DNA of 7,663 nt from JAAYJK01 sp964531295 (GTDB lineage Bacteria > Bacillota > Syntrophomonadia > Syntrophomonadales > Syntrophomonadaceae): contig CAZHHJ010000120.1 of NCBI GenBank assembly GCA_964531295.1, forward strand, positions 1-7,663, read 5' to 3'. Both the position numbers and the translations under genes were made by a program. Shown piece after piece: positions 1-5,833 of this stretch; position 1 is the first letter of the stretch, and the number at the start of each line of letters is the position of its first letter. The notes beneath the pieces were generated by a model, which was not told the DNA's origin, did not search any database, and saw only the letters and a list, made by a program, of their open reading frames with translations.

Positions 1-301
1 ATAATCAAAGCCCATATGGGCCCATATTACGGCTTATTTACAGGTAATTTACATCTGAGTTGCAATTATAAGCGCTATTATTAATAATACACCTGAATAT
101 TAGATATAAGCCCACATTTAATTTTCGCTCCCGACCATGCTGCCAAGAAAGATAAATGTCCCCTAGGGAGTTAACCCAGGCACTTAAAGCAAAAATCCAC
201 CCCAGCACCTTTTTGGGGCCAGTGATTTTGATAGTAGTATAGATAATTACAACGTTTTTCTATTTCAAATGTATAATAAGTAATAAAAAGGCAACTAGGC
301 T

Positions 302-541
302 ATGAATATTTTCATTAATCTTATCCGCAGATGCAAAAGAATGGAGCGGGATGCTTCTGATATACTGCAGTTCCTGCCTGGACCCGTCTAATAAAAACTG
401 CGTGGAACACTAGCAAAAACTATCTTGGCAATAAACTGGATATAGAAAAAATAATGCCGTTTAAAAGGTAGGTGCCTGGATGAATTATCAGCGTTGCTTG
501 GTGCTAGTAATGGTGGTGGTTCAGCGAAGGATTTATTTTAA
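302..541 (+). pseudogene. Possible decayed small reading frame, unidentified
   Basis: An ATG at 302 opens 29 codons (beginning MNIFINLIRRCKRMERD) ending in tandem TAA TAA at 389-394. In exactly the same frame, after two more stops, a protein-like segment (CLDELSALLGASNGGGSAKD) runs to a TAA at 539-541. The shared frame and plausible composition suggest a gene remnant of about 80 codons, or a 29-residue small protein followed by unrelated DNA. The ribosome binding site is weak: AAGG about 12 nt upstream of the ATG. I do not recognise a family, and chance is a serious alternative at this length. Confidence 0.18.
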
Positions 542-580
542 AGAAAGGGGGTGAGCAGGTGAATACCAGACCTGCTCACC
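535..580 (-). terminator. Hairpin, possible terminator of sigI-rsgI
   Basis: Perfect 10-bp arms GGTGAGCAGG (550-559) and CCTGCTCACC (571-580) enclose an 11-nt loop. On the minus strand it lies about 60 nt beyond the rsgI stop and is followed by a pyrimidine run (CCCCTTTCTTT). The run is C-rich at first, so this is a weaker intrinsic terminator than the others in the window. It may instead be a stabilising 3' hairpin. Confidence 0.45.
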
Positions 581-642
581 AATATAAGAGGTACAATTGT
601 TTTAACATGTTAACTTTAGTTGCATGAAAAACAAATTATCAT

Positions 643-1584
643 TCACTTGGATCTTCTTTCGTGACCTTGGTCCTTGAATCTACTTCCATCTTTTACTTCT
701 GATTTTAACATATTTCTGTCCTCAAATATCAATTTTCTTTCATAATCTGACTCATCCTTTATATTCCTGATGTCCCGACAATTCCCATATTTTTCTTCAT
801 CAAGGGTATTCGCTCTTGAATCCTTTTTGTCGGTATTTGAAGTTGGTGGAAAAATGTCCCGGCTGATGTCCCCTTTCGTCTGGGAGTTTTGACGGATATT
901 TTCATGGTCAACATTATAATTTTCATATTTCTTTTTATCCGCATTATCCTTTATAATGCCCTTTCTATTATCATCACCGGCTTGGTTTGATCTCTGTCGT
1001 TTACCGGTTTTTTCTGTTACCGTAAACCCATAAACACTTTGGTCTTTATTATCAAATTTAAGCTGATGCAACTCGTAAGCAGTTAAGACTTCCTGAGCGA
1101 TAACATCGTCAAGCTTTTTAGCAATTCCAGGAGGCAAAGGTTTATCATCCGGTTTTTTAATCAAAATTGTTAATGGAGACGAAGCAGTAAGCTGGTTTTC
1201 TGCCAGCGATTTTTGCACCACTACTTCCAGAGCCTTTTCTAATTTTTGTCCTTTTATATTGGTTTCGTCCAAAAGCATTTCACCTTCAGAATTAACCGCG
1301 CTCAAAGATACCACTCGATTCCAACGATTGACTCCTATTTCAACTCCAGACGAAACTTCAGCATAGGCAAGCACATTAAAGAAATCTACTATCCCTATAA
1401 GCAATATTAGGAATATAGCTGCTGCCACAGTATATTTGGCATAGTTGCTGTGCTTCTTCCCTTGATATATTTCGCCCGGCATTAATAAATGGCTGGTTCT
1501 TACCCTTCTGTATTCCCCATTTGCAAGCAGAATAATGGCCCACCCTTTTCCTGAATCAAGCACTATCCCCTGGGTCTCCGACAT
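643..1584 (-). CDS. rsgI: RsgI-type membrane anti-sigma-I factor
   Basis: This is a transmembrane anti-sigma factor expected to hold SigI at the membrane until an outside signal releases it. In the 313-residue protein, residues 5-45 match the cytoplasmic RsgI N-terminal domain (GIVLDSGKGWAIILLANGEY). One membrane segment spans about 51-73. A juxtamembrane domain follows (VEIGVNRWNRVVSLSAVN, 81-98). The outer tail from about residue 190 is highly charged, rich in K, D, E and N, with no visible carbohydrate-binding module. I start at 1584 because GGAGG sits 9 nt upstream and the sigI stop is 1 nt away; a start at 1614 would overlap sigI and lacks this site. The usual DINPS self-cleavage motif reads EVSSG (76-80), so the Asn-Pro bond is absent. 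The family call is firm; the loss of cleavage is inferred from recalled homologues. Confidence 0.88.
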   Translation of the reverse strand: MSETQGIVLDSGKGWAIILLANGEYRRVRTSHLLMPGEIYQGKKHSNYAKYTVAAAIFLILLIGIVDFFNVLAYAEVSSGVEIGVNRWNRVVSLSAVNSEGEMLLDETNIKGQKLEKALEVVVQKSLAENQLTASSPLTILIKKPDDKPLPPGIAKKLDDVIAQEVLTAYELHQLKFDNKDQSVYGFTVTEKTGKRQRSNQAGDDNRKGIIKDNADKKKYENYNVDHENIRQNSQTKGDISRDIFPPTSNTDKKDSRANTLDEEKYGNCRDIRNIKDESDYERKLIFEDRNMLKSEVKDGSRFKDQGHERRSK

Positions 1585-1585
1585 C

Positions 1586-2308
1586 TTACCGGCCTCCTTC
1601 AGAAAGTATAACATAGGGTTTTAAATAGGATAAATCATGAATAATAATCAGGGCATTCGCTATTATATAACGGCGATATCTATCCAAGAGCTTGCGGCTT
1701 AGCATTTCCTTTTCTTCCAACATCTTGATCGGCAATTTTTTATTGTTCAGTAGATACAAACGGTAATCTCCCTCGCTGGCTATTTTCAATGCGATTTCTT
1801 TGGCTTTTTCCCTGGTTTTATTATGCTTGGGACTGCCTTTAGCCAGTTCGTCAAAGCGGATATCATAGGATTCCAGGATATGGCTGAAACGTTCTATTTC
1901 CTGCTTTCTGGCCATCCCATCGATGATATCTTCGATACTATTGTTATCAGCTATTTCAATACTGTTCTGCTTGTTCTGCCAATCCCAGATTGAAATCGCT
2001 TGTCTTTTCTTTTCCCTGCGTTTAAAATCAATAACTCTGTTTCTTATAACTCGTCCCAGGTAGAACACTATTTTCCCTTTTTCAGGATCATAAGTATCAA
2101 AAGCTTCTAAGATGGAGAGACGAGCAATGCTGGACTCTTCGTCCTCCTCACTGATATACCTGCCGCAGATTTTGGAACATACTCGCAGACAGAACGGCAT
2201 TAAATCCGCATATATCTCTTCTATCGCATTTACATTGCCTGCCGAGTACTCTTCCCAGCCCCCATATACTATAATTTCCAGCTTTGTGGACTGCTCCCCC
2301 AAAATCAT
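1586..2308 (-). CDS. sigI: RNA polymerase sigma factor SigI
   Basis: This alternative sigma factor of the sigma-70 superfamily directs RNA polymerase to heat, cell-wall or polysaccharide-response promoters in Bacilli and Clostridia. It has 240 residues, a normal length. The region-2-like core contains VCSKICGRYISEEDEESS (about 43-60), then AFDTYDPEKGK and RNRVIDFKRREKKRQ (about 88-102). The C-terminal SigI domain is clear in SPKHNKTREKAKEIA (about 158-172), KKLPIKMLEEKEMLSRKLLD (about 189-208) and RRYIIANALIII. It is followed after 1 nt by rsgI, so the pair is translationally coupled. AGGAGG lies only 2 nt before the ATG at 2308; an in-frame TTG at 2302 would have better spacing (8 nt) and could be the true start, shortening the protein by two residues. 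A vegetative-type promoter candidate lies about 50 bp upstream. Confidence 0.92.
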   Translation of the reverse strand: MILGEQSTKLEIIVYGGWEEYSAGNVNAIEEIYADLMPFCLRVCSKICGRYISEEDEESSIARLSILEAFDTYDPEKGKIVFYLGRVIRNRVIDFKRREKKRQAISIWDWQNKQNSIEIADNNSIEDIIDGMARKQEIERFSHILESYDIRFDELAKGSPKHNKTREKAKEIALKIASEGDYRLYLLNNKKLPIKMLEEKEMLSRKLLDRYRRYIIANALIIIHDLSYLKPYVILSEGGR

Positions 2309-2335
2309 TGCCTCCTGCTAATCCATAAAAGAATC

Positions 2336-2353
2336 AGGTAATGAATATTACCT
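2336..2353. repeat. Inverted repeat in the sigI leader
   Basis: Perfect 7-bp arms AGGTAAT and ATTACCT with a 4-nt centre lie between the putative sigI promoter and its ribosome binding site. It could be an operator or an mRNA hairpin, and nothing in the window names a regulator. Short AT-rich inverted repeats do arise by chance. Confidence 0.4.
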
Positions 2354-2356
2354 ATA

Positions 2357-2384
2357 ACTATATATGTTTTGACTGCTTTGTAAA
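2357..2384 (-). promoter_or_regulatory. Putative sigma-A-type promoter of sigI-rsgI
   Basis: On the minus strand TTTACA (2379-2384, five of six to TTGACA) and TATAGT (2357-2362, five of six to TATAAT) are separated by 16 bp. They lie just beyond the terminator of the upstream SLH gene and before the sigI ribosome binding site. I see no ACCCC-type sigma-I element here, so autoregulation is not evident. Confidence 0.5.
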
Positions 2385-2423
2385 ACTATAAGCTGGGGCT
2401 GCTTTTGGCAGCACCCCCAGCTT
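2381..2423 (-). terminator. Intrinsic terminator after the SLH gene
   Basis: Arms AAGCTGGGG (2390-2398) and CCCCAGCTT (2415-2423), with an inner GCTGC/GCAGC stem, form a long GC-rich hairpin with a small bulge. It begins 23 nt beyond the SLH stop codon. On the minus strand it is followed by ATAGTTTTA, a modest U-tract. It separates the SLH gene from sigI, so the two are probably different transcripts. Confidence 0.72.
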
Positions 2424-2445
2424 AACCTGCACTGATTTTAAGCAT

Positions 2446-3405
2446 TTAGTCAGGGGAAGAGATTCTTATCCACACCGGCTCTTCATCTTGCTTGAAGAGG
2501 ATACTGATGCTGCCGCCCCTTGTGATTTTCTCCAGGTCTTCATCGAATTCCAGCTTCTTGCCATCATAGTAAATATCTACACCGTCATCCTTATAGATCT
2601 CGAGTGCCCAATCTTCACCTTCGTCGTCAATAACATCCAGAACCAGAACATCATTATCGAAACCAAACTCGTCCAGAGTTCCTTTCAGTATGTTAGCCTG
2701 GGAATTTTGCATGCAGTTTTTATCCATATTGTTAATCATCCGAGCAATTTCGTTTCTTTTCACAACCCGCATGGGGGCGAAGGAACCATCGGGATATCCG
2801 TTAACCACCCCAAAGCGGGCCATAATCCTAACGCAATTGCGAGCGTGGAGAGGAATCAAGTCATTATCAGTAAAATTCCCCATAAAATCTTTATCATCTA
2901 CACTGATAGCACATCTTTCCAATGCATTCTGCATATAGATGCAAACCTGGTATCTTTTAGCTCCCTGATTAGGATTAAAAGTCTTAATCTCATCCTGGCT
3001 TATAATACCTTCCTGCAGGGCTACTGCTACATAAGCTTTGGCCCAATCGGGGATTTTTTTCAGAATTTCCCGGTCCTCATCAGTTAAATCATAAGCATCA
3101 ACTTCATCTTCCAACCCCGCGGTCCGAATCAAGATTACTATGGTCTCCAAACAAGTTACCGGTTTATTCGGCTGATAGGTACCATCCTCGTAGCCCCTGA
3201 CAAACCCTTTCCTGCTTGCTTCTTCTATATCTTCTTTAGCCCAATCATCATCAGTGTCCAACAGATGCTTAAAATGCCCCTTATTAAAATTGTTCTGCGA
3301 ATTATGCTGTCCAAAGTGCTTGTTATCATTTTTAGCTACCGCTGCTCCAGCAAAAATACTAATCATAAAAACACACAAAGTTAATACCGCTAGTTGCTTT
3401 TTCAA
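2446..3405 (-). CDS. Secreted three-SLH-domain surface protein
   Basis: This is a cell-surface protein expected to bind secondary cell-wall polymer. The 319 residues begin with a signal peptide (lysines, hydrophobic core, cleavage near AAVA at 21-24). Three S-layer-homology repeats follow at about 50-97 (GFVRGYEDGTYQPNKPVT), 117-163 and 179-227 (VVNGYPDGSFAP). A distinct acidic, probably beta-rich tail occupies 235-319. The start is TTG at 3405, chosen because AAGGAGGG lies at ideal spacing and the signal peptide begins there. The TRAE-like SLH motifs are diverged (TCLE, AKRY, KRNE). The mature protein has five cysteines (85, 155, 165, 191, 231), odd for an exported Gram-positive SLH protein. 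No enzymatic domain is visible; the role could be structural or sensory. Its position just before sigI suggests, but does not show, a link to envelope stress. Confidence 0.88.
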   Translation of the reverse strand: MKKQLAVLTLCVFMISIFAGAAVAKNDNKHFGQHNSQNNFNKGHFKHLLDTDDDWAKEDIEEASRKGFVRGYEDGTYQPNKPVTCLETIVILIRTAGLEDEVDAYDLTDEDREILKKIPDWAKAYVAVALQEGIISQDEIKTFNPNQGAKRYQVCIYMQNALERCAISVDDKDFMGNFTDNDLIPLHARNCVRIMARFGVVNGYPDGSFAPMRVVKRNEIARMINNMDKNCMQNSQANILKGTLDEFGFDNDVLVLDVIDDEGEDWALEIYKDDGVDIYYDGKKLEFDEDLEKITRGGSISILFKQDEEPVWIRISSPD

Positions 3406-3474
3406 TTTTTTTCCCTCCTTGTTCTGTTTGAATAGTAATGCGAAATCTTAATAGCAGAAAGTGGGGTCGGAATC

Positions 3475-3512
3475 AGATTTCCCCTCTGCAAGTATTTGCA
3501 GAGGGGAAATCT
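3475..3512. repeat. Perfect 17-bp-arm hairpin upstream of the SLH gene
   Basis: The arms 3475-3491 and 3496-3512 are exact reverse complements around a GTAT centre, with a CCCCTCTGC core. On the plus strand it is followed by TTTT; on the minus strand there is no U-tract, so it is not a standard terminator for rluA. It sits directly beside GGGGTCGGAATC (3463-3474). The GC-rich perfect stem in an intergenic region resembles a REP/MITE-like mobile palindrome, but no transposase is present here. Confidence 0.7.
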
Positions 3513-3615
3513 TTTATCGAGGCGTTGTATGTTCTAAGGTGTTTAACTGACGTCCCAGGTTTTAAGGAAGAACTCATTACGGATCGCTTCGCAATCTTTT
3601 TTATGCGATTTAATT

Positions 3616-4515
3616 CTATCTAAATAAACTAGAAAACTTTTTAGGTATTTCTGTTTCAAAACGCATTATCTCACCTGAAACTGGGTGCTTAAAGGCCAGA
3701 ACATGAGCATGCAGACCTAAGCGGCCAATGGGATTGGTCGTTGAACCATATTTTTTGTCCCCAATAATGCTGTGTCCCACATCCTGCATATGCACCCGTA
3801 TCTGGTTCTTTCTCCCGGTTTCCAGCCTGATTTCCAGCAATGAGTATTTAGAGGTGCTTTGCAGTACCCGGTAATGAGTTATTGCCTCCTGTCCATCCCC
3901 TTTGATGGCGCTGGAATACATCAGCCTGCTTTTGGTCTCCTTTAACCAGGATTTAACGGTGCCTTCTTCTTCTTTAACCCGGCCCTGAACGATTGCAATA
4001 TAGGCTCGGTCCACCAGGATATCTTTCCAGGCGTCCTGCAGAGCATGCTTGGCCCACTCCTTTTTGGCAAAAAGCATCACCCCTGATGTATCACGATCCA
4101 GTCGGTGAACAATGAATATTCTATTGTCGGGATTATATTTGCGGACATAATCGGTTAAGTTATGATAAGCAGTAAATATTTTCTCTTCATCAGATGCCAT
4201 AGACAATAATCCAGCCGGTTTATTAATGACTATAATATCTGAATCTTCATAGATTATCTTTAAGTTCCGGTCCCGCGCCTCATTCCTGACCAGGGACCAG
4301 TTAACTACCACCTCCTGCCCCGGCTGCAGCGGATGGTTATACTGCGTAACTACTTTATCATCTACCGTCACCTGACGATGGGTCAATATGGATTTAATAT
4401 TGTTGCGCGCCTGATCGGGTATTTTCTCCATTAAAAATTTCATTAACTCGGCAGGTTCTGATACCAAAAACTTGGACTTTCTATCCTTATGGAACTGATC
4501 TTTCGCTCTGCTCAT
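3616..4515 (-). CDS. RluA-family 23S-rRNA/tRNA pseudouridine synthase
   Basis: This enzyme isomerises uridine to pseudouridine in structured RNA, acting in the cytoplasm. In the 299-residue protein an S4-like RNA-binding region occupies about 16-71. The catalytic domain carries motif I-like INKPAGLLS (97-105) and the hallmark HRLDRDTSG (137-145), with catalytic aspartate D140. Later come RAYIAIVQG, the RKNQIRVHMQDVGH motif, and LHAHVLAFKHPVSGE near the end. Length and order match RluD/YlyB-like synthases with an S4 domain. The start at 4515 has GAGGAGG 5 nt upstream. No close partner gene is present: about 640 bp of non-coding DNA precedes it and about 210 bp follows. The exact target uridine cannot be deduced from this sequence, so I give no rlu letter. 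Confidence 0.93.
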   Translation of the reverse strand: MSRAKDQFHKDRKSKFLVSEPAELMKFLMEKIPDQARNNIKSILTHRQVTVDDKVVTQYNHPLQPGQEVVVNWSLVRNEARDRNLKIIYEDSDIIVINKPAGLLSMASDEEKIFTAYHNLTDYVRKYNPDNRIFIVHRLDRDTSGVMLFAKKEWAKHALQDAWKDILVDRAYIAIVQGRVKEEEGTVKSWLKETKSRLMYSSAIKGDGQEAITHYRVLQSTSKYSLLEIRLETGRKNQIRVHMQDVGHSIIGDKKYGSTTNPIGRLGLHAHVLAFKHPVSGEIMRFETEIPKKFSSLFR

Positions 4516-4967
4516 GTTTTCCTCCTCAGCTAGGGTATACCCACTAAAGCTGCCTATTTATCAGTAATAAAAGCTAAGTTCGGCACTTGCTACCCAAATG
4601 TTTTTGCAGCCCATCTTTCTCTCGCTAGACTATCATTGGGTGATCGCAGTCAATACACGGAGCCGGCTGTAATCAAATAGCTAGCTATTCCAATCTATTC
4701 CTCCCCCAAAAATGCGATGCGAACAGAATTATGTCATCCTACCCTCTCTTTACTCATTGTTTCCTGGGGCAAGGACTCGACTAGGGTAAAGGCTTGCTCA
4801 TCTCTATTATAGCCTTATTATAAAGTCTTGATGATTTAATAATCATCCAGGAGTGCTTATTTTGAAATACTGCCCTAAAAGTACCGGTCGGAATATATTC
4901 TGTTGATTCCTGCCTGACTAAACAGCTTAAAGATGGTCTGTCAAGGGAATGTGTGATTTATTCTATT

Positions 4968-5007
4968 CGAAAAATAAACAAGCCGCGCTTTAAATTTCGC
5001 GGCCTGT
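4968..5007 (-). terminator. Probable terminator of the lipoprotein-ferritin transcript
   Basis: GCCGCG (4982-4987) and CGCGGC (4998-5003) form a stem extended by four pairs including a G-U, with a 10-nt AT-rich loop. On the minus strand it is followed by TGTTTATTTTT. It lies about 150 nt beyond the ferritin-like stop codon and is the first good terminator in that direction. Confidence 0.6.
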
Positions 5008-5045
5008 TAGCCACAGGCAATCCTGTGAATTATTCTACTATGTAG

Positions 5046-5140
5046 TTTTACTATCTGCACATTAACAGCGCGTTGTCATTAGGTCTAGTTAGGCGCTTTC
5101 ACCGCCTGTCAATGGGTTTTACTGTCCACACATTAACAGC
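5046..5140. repeat. Diverged 24-bp direct repeat, two copies
   Basis: Copies at 5046-5069 and 5117-5140 both begin TTTTACT and end CACATTAACAGC, differing at three positions in between. Their starts are 71 bp apart. They flank a GGCG/CGCC mini-hairpin. They could be protein-binding sites or remnants of a duplication; no function is evident. Confidence 0.5.
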
Positions 5141-5154
5141 TTATTATATCAGGA

Positions 5155-5463
5155 TTAAGATCCTTCCAGTTCTTCCATAAGCTCTTCTACTTCTAGAGCT
5201 CCCTTTGTATAGTGTTCTTCTTCATCTGGTGCCAGTTCTTTTAATAGTCGCAGAAACTCACCGGCGTGTACTATCTCTTCATCTGCAATCTCTTTTAATA
5301 CCGCTTGGGCTAATTTGTTATCAGTGGACTCTGCCAGCTGCATATACAGTTGAACTGCCTCATATTCAGCAGCTACCATAAAACGAATAGCTCTTACCAA
5401 CTCCTCATCGTTTAGCTTTCTACTGTTAGCCAGCCCTGCAAAAGGATTTCCAAAGTCAGGCAT
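5155..5463 (-). CDS. Encapsulated-ferritin-like (half-ferritin) iron protein
   Basis: This is a ferritin-like two-helix protein expected to dimerise to build a di-iron site for iron or peroxide handling. In 102 residues, helix 1 carries AAEYEAVQLY with E33 and helix 2 carries ADEEIVHAGEF with E63 and H66. The E-30-E-x-x-H spacing equals the EncFtn ligand spacing (E32, E62, H65 in Rhodospirillum rubrum, as I recall it). The body also resembles the ferritin-like N-terminal part of the Pyrococcus encapsulin. No encapsulin-targeting peptide is visible at the C-terminus (EELEGS), and no shell gene lies in the window. AAAGGAGGTG sits 5 nt before the ATG. The gene lies 27 nt after a small lipoprotein gene, so co-transcription from the cobalamin-riboswitch leader is likely. 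A short rubrerythrin-like protein without a rubredoxin domain is the alternative name. Confidence 0.8.
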   Translation of the reverse strand: MPDFGNPFAGLANSRKLNDEELVRAIRFMVAAEYEAVQLYMQLAESTDNKLAQAVLKEIADEEIVHAGEFLRLLKELAPDEEEHYTKGALEVEELMEELEGS

Positions 5464-5490
5464 TATAACACCTCCTTTAATTGAATAATA

Positions 5491-5670
5491 CTACATATCA
5501 TAACTTGTGTCATCCCCTTCGGGTCCAGGTAGTGGGGGGCTGTTTTGCTCCGAAGCGCTCGGATCGCTTATCATTCTGCTGCCGAAGCTATGCTGACATC
5601 CGCTAATAACAATTGTCAGCATTATCACGAAGGATATTAAGAGATATTTGGGAAAAAGTTTTATTGTCAT
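5491..5670 (-). CDS. Small predicted lipoprotein, 59 residues
   Basis: This small gene has a clear lipoprotein signal: MTIKLFPKYL, then a hydrophobic stretch and the lipobox I22-S23-G24-C25. C25 would be lipidated, leaving a 35-residue mature peptide rich in S, P, G and acidic residues with no recognisable domain. A TAA lies ten codons upstream in frame with no alternative start between. GGGAGG abuts the ATG at 5670 with zero spacing, which would make initiation poor. It is the first gene after the cobalamin riboswitch and its terminator, and precedes the ferritin-like gene by 27 nt. It could be a genuine small lipoprotein or the stub of a longer substrate-binding lipoprotein lost by deletion. 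I do not recognise the family. Confidence 0.62.
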   Translation of the reverse strand: MTIKLFPKYLLISFVIMLTIVISGCQHSFGSRMISDPSASEQNSPPLPGPEGDDTSYDM

Positions 5671-5676
5671 CCTCCC

Positions 5677-5735
5677 AAAAGGACCGGCGCTATCGCTTTA
5701 GCTATGGTCCTGTTAACGTTTCTGGCCGGTCTTTT
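5677..5735 (-). promoter_or_regulatory. Structured leader before the lipoprotein gene
   Basis: In minus-strand RNA, AAAAGACCGGC (5735-5725) can pair with GCCGGTCCTTTT (5688-5677), one bulged base, ending directly against the GGGAGG of the lipoprotein gene. A competing inner helix GGACC (5710-5706) with GGTCC (5685-5681), plus GCTA/TAGC, uses the same 3' strand. The two folds are mutually exclusive. This may set ribosome access, but structure was judged by eye only. Confidence 0.45.
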
Positions 5736-5747
5736 AGATTAACATAT

Positions 5748-5779
5748 AAAAAAATCCCCTTACCACAAAGGCAGGGGAT
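5748..5779 (-). terminator. Intrinsic terminator of the cobalamin riboswitch
   Basis: ATCCCCT (5779-5773 on the minus strand) pairs with AGGGGAT (5760-5754), extended inward by a GCC/GGT helix with one unpaired A, followed by seven uridines. It lies about 55 nt beyond the riboswitch P1 helix and 80 nt before the lipoprotein start. This is the usual layout for transcription-attenuating B12 riboswitches. Confidence 0.88.
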
Positions 5780-5833
5780 ATCATCATAAATACAATCAGC
5801 TTAAACTTTTGTCCTTCCCTCCGAAGGTTTACC

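Larger units (their letters stand above)
1..640. other. Non-coding stretch left of rsgI
   Basis: I find no convincing gene here on either strand. At the left edge two perfect palindromes overlap: GCCCATATGGGC (10-21) and ATATGGGCCCATAT (14-27). A TATAAT hexamer at 272-277 lies 19 bp after a weak TTACAA (247-252), giving a poor plus-strand promoter candidate. A small plus-strand reading frame and its possible in-frame continuation are listed separately, as is the 550-580 hairpin. At 559 a GTG preceded by AAGGGGG opens a 22-codon plus-strand frame that runs through the right arm of that hairpin; I do not call it a gene. Confidence 0.6.
4516..5154. other. Non-coding stretch between the ferritin-like and rluA-type genes
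   Basis: No reading frame here convinces me. The stretch holds a likely minus-strand terminator (4968-5007), a diverged direct repeat (5046-5140) and a small hairpin CACAGG-CAAT-CCTGTG at 5012-5027. It also holds a 14-bp palindrome AATAGCTAGCTATT (4676-4689) and an inverted repeat GATGATT/AATCATC (4840-4857). Two TATAAT-like minus-strand hexamers near 4808-4828 could be -10 elements for the rluA-type gene, but neither has a good -35. Frames of 14-17 codons exist but have no protein-like support. Confidence 0.5.

Noticed and set aside
181..235. CCCC/GGGG hairpin that might be a terminator or riboswitch
   Set aside because: Only four or five pairs, no adjacent gene, and no match to a riboswitch core that I recognise.
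643..1614. Upstream ATG start for rsgI at 1614
   Set aside because: It would overlap the sigI end and has no good Shine-Dalgarno; the ATG at 1584 has GGAGG and begins exactly where RsgI homology begins.
2488..3087. 199-codon plus-strand frame opposite the SLH gene
   Set aside because: It is antisense to a clearly coding SLH gene, has no ribosome binding site, and its composition follows the opposite strand.
3540..3610. Terminator for the rluA-type gene at GATTGCGAAGCGATC
   Set aside because: The stem is short and mismatched, and on the minus strand no U-tract follows it.
4860..4906. TTG-initiated 14-codon plus-strand peptide after AGGAG
   Set aside because: Too short, ends quickly at TGA, and no family resemblance beyond a single CP pair.
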